From the NCBI GenBank assembly GCA_025667525.1, contig CM046878.1, positions 102,439,237 to 102,503,236 on the forward strand: a DNA stretch of 64,000 bases, given 5' to 3'. The notes beneath the pieces are model-generated. The model was not told where the DNA came from. It saw only the letters and a list, made by a program, of their open reading frames with translations, and made no database searches. The position numbers were made by a program, and so were the translations under genes. How positions within the stretch are numbered: the first letter of the stretch is position 1; each line of letters opens with the position of its first letter. Source of the stretch: Glebionis coronaria (taxonomy: Eukaryota; Streptophyta; Magnoliopsida; Asterales; Asteraceae). This document shows positions 57,860 to 64,000 of the stretch, piece by piece.

Positions 57860-58199
57860 TGTTATATCTAGTCTTATATTTTCGCCTAAGTCGTGTCTAG
57901 GGTAATCAAGAGTCGAGTAGCCTAGTTTCCTAATTAGCAATAATAAAGGTCGGTTGGCAATGTCTAAGCCCAACCCGACCCGGAGTCATTGTAAGAGTCG
58001 GTTCCCCCTCATCTCTATAAAAGGAGGTGAGGGGGAACGAACCAAACACGTCATTCTTTCATAAACTAATCGTAAAGATTCGATTAGGGATTTACCTTGT
58101 GGGCGTCGATTAACTTTTCTGTCGATTCTGCTTGTGTGTGTGTTCTTCGATCGGTGATTCCGCATCTAATAATCAGGGTTGTAGGGAATAAACCCTACA
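57860..58199 (+). repeat. copia 3' LTR, about 340 bp
   Basis: It starts TGTTATATCTAG after the polypurine tract. The TATA box TCTCTATAAAAGG (58012-58024) lies inside an inverted repeat (CCCCTCATC / GGTGAGGGG). The end is placed at AACCCTACA because it gives a TG...CA pair. No second LTR is available to confirm it. Confidence 0.7.
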
Positions 58200-59146
58200 A
58201 GATCGTTTAAGGTTTTGATTGACGTGCTTCGTTTAAGGGTTTTGTAAACCGGTTTTTATGAAAGTATCTATTCATTCAACTTTTCATATAAGCAATCAGA
58301 TTAATCTTTAGATTGATAAACATCTCTAATGAAATACAGTATGTCATAGTTTCATAAAAGACACATGTTTGAAATTTTTAAAACTGTTAATACGTATAGC
58401 TAACTACGAGTCTTTTGTCTTGCACTGTTTATCTTATCTTACTCCCTTATAAAATAAATTATACTTTCTTTCCTATTAAATGCAAAAAGAAATTAAGAGG
58501 TACAACTTTACAAGCCAAATGTACAACCACAACAGCATACTATACATCATTTTAATGCATCAACTTACATTTGATTTTAAGTAATACAAGTTAAACAAAA
58601 TGATGTACAATCCAAACTTTTCTTAGAAAAAATACAATTAATGATAATATAAATACACTCCAACCCTTTCTATTACAACATAAAAAACATAATGTACAAC
58701 TCAATCACCATTTTTTTTCTTTTCCAAACAACGTTCACATAATTATTATAAATTGACAAGAATAAGTTAGATATGTTTCAACTCTAAAACATGATAAATA
58801 CATAGATCTATAAAAAGAACCTAAAAAGTGGCGACAACACAGGATTATGTGACATATCGGCAGAGCCAGCGACGCGAACACCAATCTATATGAAAAACCT
58901 TATTAACATGAGAAATATATACGGTCATTTTTTTAACACACATAAAAACTCATGCCTTTAAAATACCTCATATCAATAAGTAATATACGGTTGTTGTGGT
59001 CTTGGTGATTTGGTTTTCTGGGAAGACAATGATAGATTTTTCCGAGACGTGACGACTGTTAAAAACGAATACCCAAATAACATTTCTTCGCTAAAAAATT
59101 TTGTCACAGGGTACCCGCCGACGCATCGTGCGGGTACCCTGCTAGT
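58200..59146 (+). mobile_element. Helitron 3' end with unlocated 5' end
   Basis: GGGTACCCGC and GCGGGTACCC form a 10-bp stem at 59109-59138, followed by TG and CTAG (59142-59145), then T. A GC-rich hairpin a few bases before CTAG, inserted before T, is the standard plant Helitron 3' terminus. The 5' TC end was not fixed, so the left boundary is arbitrary. The AT-rich DNA between has no gene. Confidence 0.7.
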
Positions 59147-59333
59147 GACATTATGAAAAACTTTAAAAACATGTAAACTTTAAACAAAGTAAGACTTCTA
59201 AAGTTTCAATTGGAACTTTTTAGTCCTGACATCAACACAAGATTTAAAATTTGGTTTCTTAAATGTTTTAAGTTATCTGCTATTCCAAATTATTATGTCT
59301 TCAGATAAAGGCCAGGGGGTGGAGCCAATTAAT

Positions 59334-59475
59334 GGCCAGGAATAATCCATCCTGGCTCCATGGACGGTGCCAGCTCAAATTATCTATGCATGGGTCCATT
59401 AATAGCGACATACTATACCAACCCCGCTTATACAAACGTTTATTAGTATTAAATTTGAAATTATGCACTATATAA
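59334..59475 (+). promoter_or_regulatory. Promoter of TIP2 copy 4
   Basis: GGCCAGGGGGTGGAGCCAAT (59309-59328) precedes the shared block at 59334-59377, in which the centre reads AATAATCCATCCTGG. The TATA box TATATAA is at 59469-59475, about 95 bp before the ATG. Confidence 0.75.
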
Positions 59476-59566
59476 GCCTTTGTTGAAGCATCAACCAATC
59501 ACAACTTTAACAAGTCCCTTATCCAATTTCTTTTGACTTCTAGTGTTAAAAAGTTCGTACTAAAAA

Positions 59567-60767
59567 ATGGTGAAGTTGGCATTTGGTAGCATTGGTGACT
59601 CTTTTAGTGGTGCTTCAGTTAAGTCTTACTTGGCTGAGTTCATTGCCACTCTTCTTTTCGTGTTTGCCGGTGTCGGCTCAGCTATTGCTTATGGTATGTT
59701 CAGTTTTGGTTTTGTAAAGTTACGCCGTGGTTCTAAGGTTTGGAAGTTAATACATTGAATCTAAGAAACACTTAAACAGACCCGAGAATGTAGGTTTAAG
59801 CGAGTTTGGCGTATATTTTACCCTCTCGGTTCTATACGAGTCTCGGTGGTTCTAAATCATGCTTGACATATTCTTACGAAAAATGAGAACATGTAAATAA
59901 TGTTCGGACTTGATAAACATATTTTAGTATTTTACCGAGTCATGTTTGAACAAATTTAATAACTACATATAATTATGACAATTTTGCAACAACTTACTTT
60001 TTAAATATAGCATCTAAATTTTAAAAACATGCAGGCAAGCTCACATCCGATGCAGCACTAGACCCTGCTGGGCTAGTCGCAATAGCAATAGCCCATGCAC
60101 TTGCACTTTTCGTTGGTGTGTCCATGGCAGCCAACATCTCAGGTGGACATTTGAACCCAGCTGTCACTTTCGGTTTGGCTATTGGTGGTAACATCACCAT
60201 CATTACCGGTCTATTTTACTGGATTGCCCAATTGCTTGGTTCAACTGCTGCATGCTTTCTCCTACAATTCGTCACCGGTGGCTTGGTAAGTTTTTCATAG
60301 AAGCATAGTGATAAAATATTATATGAATACTAATAGGTATCGTTTGGTTTAGAATCTTGGATGCCTACTTATATATATATGGTATTGAACAGGCTGTCCC
60401 AACACACGGAGTTGCTGATGGCATGACCGGTCTTCAAGGAGTCGTGTTCGAGATCATCATAACTTTCGCTCTAGTATACACAGTTTATGCAACCGCTGCT
60501 GACCCTAAGAAGGGATCTCTTGGAACCATTGCACCAATTGCCATTGGATTCATTGTTGGAGCCAACATTTTAGCTGCTGGACCTTTCAGCGGTGGATCAA
60601 TGAACCCAGCTCGATCATTTGGACCTGCCGTTGTTAGTGGAGACTTCTCCCAAAACTGGATATACTGGGTCGGCCCATTGATCGGTGGTGGTTTGGCTGG
60701 ACTCATCTATGGTGATGTTTTCATTGGACCATACGAGGCACTTCCAGCCCCCGGAGACTATCCTTAA
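59567..60767 (+). CDS. TIP2: TIP2-type (delta) tonoplast aquaporin, copy 4
   Basis: Exons are 59567-59693, 60035-60285 and 60393-60767, with GT-AG introns of 341 and 107 nt, giving 250 aa. NPA motifs and filter residues (His63, His131, Ile185, Gly194, Arg200) are intact. Exon 2 and intron 1 group with copy 1 ([14 protein letters not shown]). Exon 3 is the most diverged of the array: Thr138 for Ser, synonymous changes across the loop, and a C terminus [13 protein letters not shown] instead of [13 protein letters not shown]. It is separated from copies 1-3 by the 32-kb transposon stack but keeps the same strand and promoter. Probably functional. Confidence 0.95.
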
Positions 60768-61273
60768 AAACCTCTTTTCTGTTTCGCTTTGTTTTCTAAG
60801 TTTTGTGAATAGTGCTTGGGGGTCGAGGGTGTAATATCCTCATTGTTTGAACTTGTATCTATTCTGTCTTCTTGGTTTTCTCCGTTGAGAATATGCTTGC
60901 AATTTGGAAATGAGAAGAAGTGTTCATATGATCAAATAGTAATGTTCTTATTTTTTTTTGTCATCATACTGTTACCAGAAAAATATAGTGTAATAATACG
61001 GAGTATATCATAAAGCAAGCTAAGAAATCACAAAAATACAGTATAGTGTTAGTAGCCATATCACCAAATAACATAATACTGTTAATTTCCTTAGTTTCTT
61101 CACAACAGGTCAAGGATTCAAACCTCACCCTCCGCACGTAACCTGAAGAAAAACCTTATCCGATATTTATAAATATAGTTTTACTAATAATTTTCTGAGT
61201 AGTTTAATACACTTTGTACGGTCTGCCAATTTGGTCCATGTTAAGCTTTTTTGTTAATTTACTCGTTTGCGTA
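60768..61273. other. 3' flank of TIP2 copy 4, no gene
   Basis: The 3' UTR-like start is shared with the other copies (GGGTCGAGGGTGTAATATCC). No further feature before the copia LTR. Confidence 0.55.
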
Positions 61274-61599
61274 TGTTGTACGAAAGCGACAACAACCCGA
61301 AGTTCGATAACGCGGAACCGCTAGATCGCGAGTTGTATCGAGTACAAGTAGCGAACACGAGAGACTACAAAGAACCGACAATAGTATATGCACACGGAAT
61401 ACCCCCAACTACCCCTTTATTAATAACCCTAATAAAGATTACATTGGGAAGAAGAATTCAATGAACAAGGATCCCCCTCATCCCTATTTATAGAGATGAG
61501 GGGGTAGGCACCTTCCTAATACAAGTTTATTCCTAATCTATATTACAAAGTACACTTAAGTCCCTAAACTATATTTAAGTTTACTCCTAAATTCCAACA
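61274..61599 (-). repeat. copia-type LTR, minus orientation, 326 bp
   Basis: On the minus strand it starts TGTTGGAATTTAGGAG after a purine tract (AAGGTGGAAAT, 61610-61600) and ends GTACAACA. The TATA box lies in the palindrome CCCCCTCATC / GATGAGGGGG near 61480-61505. Confidence 0.8.
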
Positions 61600-61818
61600 A
61601 TTTCCACCTTAGGAGTAACACTTAAACATAGTTTAGGGACTTAAGTGTACTTTGTAATATAGATTAGGAATAAACTTGTATTAGGAAGGTGCCTACCCCT
61701 CATCTCTATAAATATGGATGAGGGGGATCCTAGTTCATTGTATTCTTCTTCTATATTACAAAGTACACTTAAGTCCCTAAACTATATTTAAGTTTACTCC
61801 TAAATTCCAACAATTTCC
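61600..61818. repeat. Inverted partial LTR copies next to the minus LTR
   Basis: 61609-61750 is the plus-orientation start of the same LTR, beginning at TTAGGAGTAACACTT and breaking off in TTCTTCTTC. It is followed at about 61752-61804 by another minus-orientation LTR start ending CCAACA. Confidence 0.75.
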
Positions 61819-62606
61819 GCAACAACAAACACCTCACTATAATCAACTTATCTTTTGTTTTTCAATAAAAACAAATAAACCTCAAAGCCGATTATGCAAA
61901 AACTTAATTGATTACAATAATCAATTCCATTGACGTTTGTTAACAAATTTAGAATATCACATCCATGCAAATATACCATTGCATGCGATCTTTTATGGTT
62001 TTCTACTAACCCAAACTGCCAATTCCTTATGTCACCTTGTAGTCAACCCTTGTGCGATGTATTTAGAAACACAAATCCACTTGGTCATCGGAGTTCGAAA
62101 GCTGGAGCGAGGTTTCGTTCGTTTAAAATATCGAGGATCGATTTTAGATTTGAAATCGCATGTTGAAGTAGCGATCGATTGGACGAGAGAAGAAAGGTTT
62201 AAAGTCGATTATGAATGTAAACCTACATGAGGTTTTGTAATCGAACAAAGAGACGTGACGGATATTGCGACTAATAAGTGCATAGTTTGAATATTATTGA
62301 TTTAATATTTAAAATTATCACGTTGGAAACCATTACTACAAAGGTGACATAATGTTCTATTTTTCTCGTCAAAGCGATTTCGAACTTTGAATAGTAAGTT
62401 TGATTTCGTGTTATCGTTTTTATTTAAAAACGATTAAATTGACGTTTTCGTTGTTGCGGGTATCAGAGCTTACGGTTATTGTGGTCTCACGAAGGTCGAA
62501 GGCTAGAGTGAAGTTTCAATTGTATCGAGGTTTGATTTTGGTTTTGAAATCGGTTTTTAAATGCGATCGGTGGACGATCGTGTTTTGGAGTAGCAATAGC
62601 GATTGA
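61819..62606 (+). other. copia leader-like sequence between LTR modules
   Basis: No intact gene. At 62459 GGGTATCAGAGCTTACGG is a decayed primer-binding site, and the sequence after it matches that after the primer site at 63194 (CGGTTATTRTGGTCTC, then AGTTTCAATTGTATCGAGG-like). A further diverged copy starts near 62080. Confidence 0.55.
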
Positions 62607-62864
62607 GTACAAGTAGCGAACACGAGAGACTACAAAGAACCGACAATAGTATATGCACACGGAATACCCCCAACTACCCCTTTATTAATAACCCTAATAA
62701 AGATTACATTGGGAAGAAGAATTCAATGAACAAGGATCCCCCTCATCCCTATTTATAGAGATGAGGGGGTAGTCACCTTCCTAATACAAGTTTATTCCTA
62801 ATCTATATTACAAAGTACACTTAAGTCCCTAAACTATATTTAAGTTTACTCCTAAATTCCAACA
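62607..62864 (-). repeat. Second minus-orientation LTR, 5' end cut
   Basis: Nearly identical to 61344-61599 (GTACAAGTAGCGAACACGAG onward), ending at CCAACA 62864. Confidence 0.85.
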
Positions 62865-62871
62865 ATTTCCA

Positions 62872-63191
62872 CCTTAGGAGTAACACTTAAACATAGTTTA
62901 GGGACTTAAGTGTACTTTGTAATATAGATTAGGAATAAACTTGTATTAGGAAGGTGCCTACCCCCTCATCTCTATAAATAGGGATGAGGGGATCCTTGTT
63001 CATTGAATTCTTCTTCCTCAATGTAGTCTTTATTAGGGTTATTAATAAAGAGGTAGTTGAGGGTATTCCGTGTGCATATATGTTTGTCGGTTCTTTGTAG
63101 TCTCTCGTGTTCGCTACTTGTGCTCGATACAACTCGCGATCTAGCGGTTCCGCGATATCGATCTTCAAGTTGTTGTCGGTTTCGTACAACA
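62872..63191 (+). repeat. Plus-orientation LTR, head to head with the previous one
   Basis: Inverted copy of the adjacent LTR, but running to a full end (GTTGTCGGTTTCGTACAACA) directly before a primer-binding site. Its TG start is replaced by the fused inverted junction. Confidence 0.85.
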
Positions 63192-63193
63192 AG

Positions 63194-63205
63194 TGGTATC
63201 AGAGC
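63194..63205 (+). other. Primer-binding site, initiator Met tRNA
   Basis: TGGTATCAGAGC, two bases after the LTR end, so an element reading to the right starts here. Confidence 0.9.
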
Positions 63206-64000
63206 TACGGTTATTATGGTCTCCGAAGATTGAAGTGCTAGGGCGAGGTTTATATGATCGAGTGTAAAGAAAAGGTTTTAAGTTTCGAGGATTTTCGAAT
63301 CGCCTTTGTCTTTTTTGGAGGAGCAGCGATCGACGAGAAAAAGACAAGAGATCTTAGGAATCTTTTTATAACCGACGTGAAGGTATTGGTTTTGGGTATT
63401 GAAACACTTCACGTGAAGAAAACTACAAAGTTGGCAAAAGGAATTCTTGTAATTAGGAAACTTTAAATATTACTAGTAACGTAATATCATAATTACAAGT
63501 TTCAATTTTAGTTTCTAAAAGTTGATATTCACGTCAATTTTTAGTTCCTAAAAGGATTGAAATTAAAGGTTTTTTGTTGATGCGGTTTTTCTTCTTGTGG
63601 AACAAGCTTTCGATTGTGGTTCTCTTTAGTTTTAAGTTGACGATCGGGGATTGCTTGTTCGGGATCGAGGGTGTAGGGTTCTCTAATAAATTCGATTGCA
63701 AGAAGGATATTTCTTGTGGTTCAAGTTTGATCGTGGTTTGCTTGGGTTTTCAAGTTAGCGATCTGGTTGACTTGTTCATGATCGAGGGTTTAAAGTTTCT
63801 AATAAATTCGATTTGCAAGAAATGTATTTTCTTGTGGTTCAAGTTTGATCGTGGTTTGCTTGGGTTTTCAAGTTAACGATCGGGTTGCTTGTTCTAATCG
63901 AGGATTTAGGGTTATCCTAGTTAATTCGATTCGCAAGAAAAGGTTTAGCAACAACGGGTATATTGCACACGGCTTGTGAGGCTTGTCGGTAAAGTTGGTT
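63206..64000 (+). mobile_element. Leader of a copia-type element, cut by the window end
   Basis: No ORF with a recognisable product. From 63610 it is a tandem repeat. The coding part, if any, lies beyond the window. Confidence 0.6.
63610..63950. repeat. 118-bp tandem repeat, about three copies
   Basis: GATCGTGGTTTGCTTGGGTT recurs at 63729 and 63847, with a diverged copy at 63612 (CGATTGTGGTTCTCTTTAG). Each unit also has an AATAAATTCGATT-like block and a GATCGAGG word. Confidence 0.8.

Larger units (their letters stand above)
26202..58199 (+). mobile_element. Ty1/copia element carrying two nested retrotransposons
   Basis: The copia parts are 26202-26420, 36710-37545 and 54893 to about 58199. 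The gaps are two complete insertions, each flanked by a 5-bp duplication of copia sequence (TTACC and CTGGG). The 3' side has a polypurine tract (AAGGTGGAAAT) and an LTR. The 5' LTR is not visible, so the element may have been 5'-truncated. Confidence 0.85.

Overview
This is AT-rich plant nuclear DNA, most likely from a eudicot of the daisy family (Asteraceae). Evidence: intron-bearing plant aquaporin genes, plant-type Ty1/copia and Athila-like Ty3/gypsy retrotransposons, a plant-type Helitron end, and two retrotransposon ORFs (3788-1560 and 53058-51259, both minus) that resemble predicted proteins I recall from Asteraceae genomes. The family assignment is an inference from memory.

Host genes: four tandem, same-strand genes for TIP2 (delta-type) tonoplast aquaporins start at 14966, 19246, 23732 and 59567. 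Each has three exons of 127, 251 and 375 nt and encodes 250 aa. Each has a TATA box and a shared promoter block about 200 bp before the ATG. One possible extra gene is a 171-aa membrane-protein ORF on the minus strand between copies 2 and 3.

Left flank (1-13.2 kb) is a transposon graveyard. A minus-strand copia-type element without pol (1-4947) sits inside a decayed plus-strand Athila-like element (pol 4948-6589, 3' region, LTR 8863 to about 10545). Next come a copia 3' end with its LTR (10.5-12.68 kb) and a scrap of a PIF/Harbinger-type accessory gene.

Between aquaporin copies 3 and 4 lies a 32-kb nested stack. The host of the stack is a Ty1/copia element (26202 to about 58199). Its reading frame totals 4002 nt and stays in frame once two insertions are ignored. 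Insertion 1 (26421-36704, target duplication TTACC) is an LTR element with LTRs of 3.0 kb and a decayed gypsy interior. Insertion 2 (37546-54887, target duplication CTGGG) is an Athila-like composite with two LTRs of exactly 1623 bp. Inside it are three further LTRs, a pol fragment, a 599-aa cysteine-rich ORF standing where gag-pol should be, and a 2-kb inverted duplication.

Right flank: a Helitron end (59146), aquaporin copy 4, then head-to-head copia LTR modules repeated twice (61.3-63.2 kb) and the start of a further copia leader running off the window.

The least ordinary signals are the leader and LTR arrays of short CG-containing words in unrelated retroelements (one an array of perfect hairpins), the cysteine-rich ORF replacing gag-pol, the palindromic composite, and the conserved promoter block of the aquaporin genes. 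I found no tRNA, rRNA or CRISPR locus.
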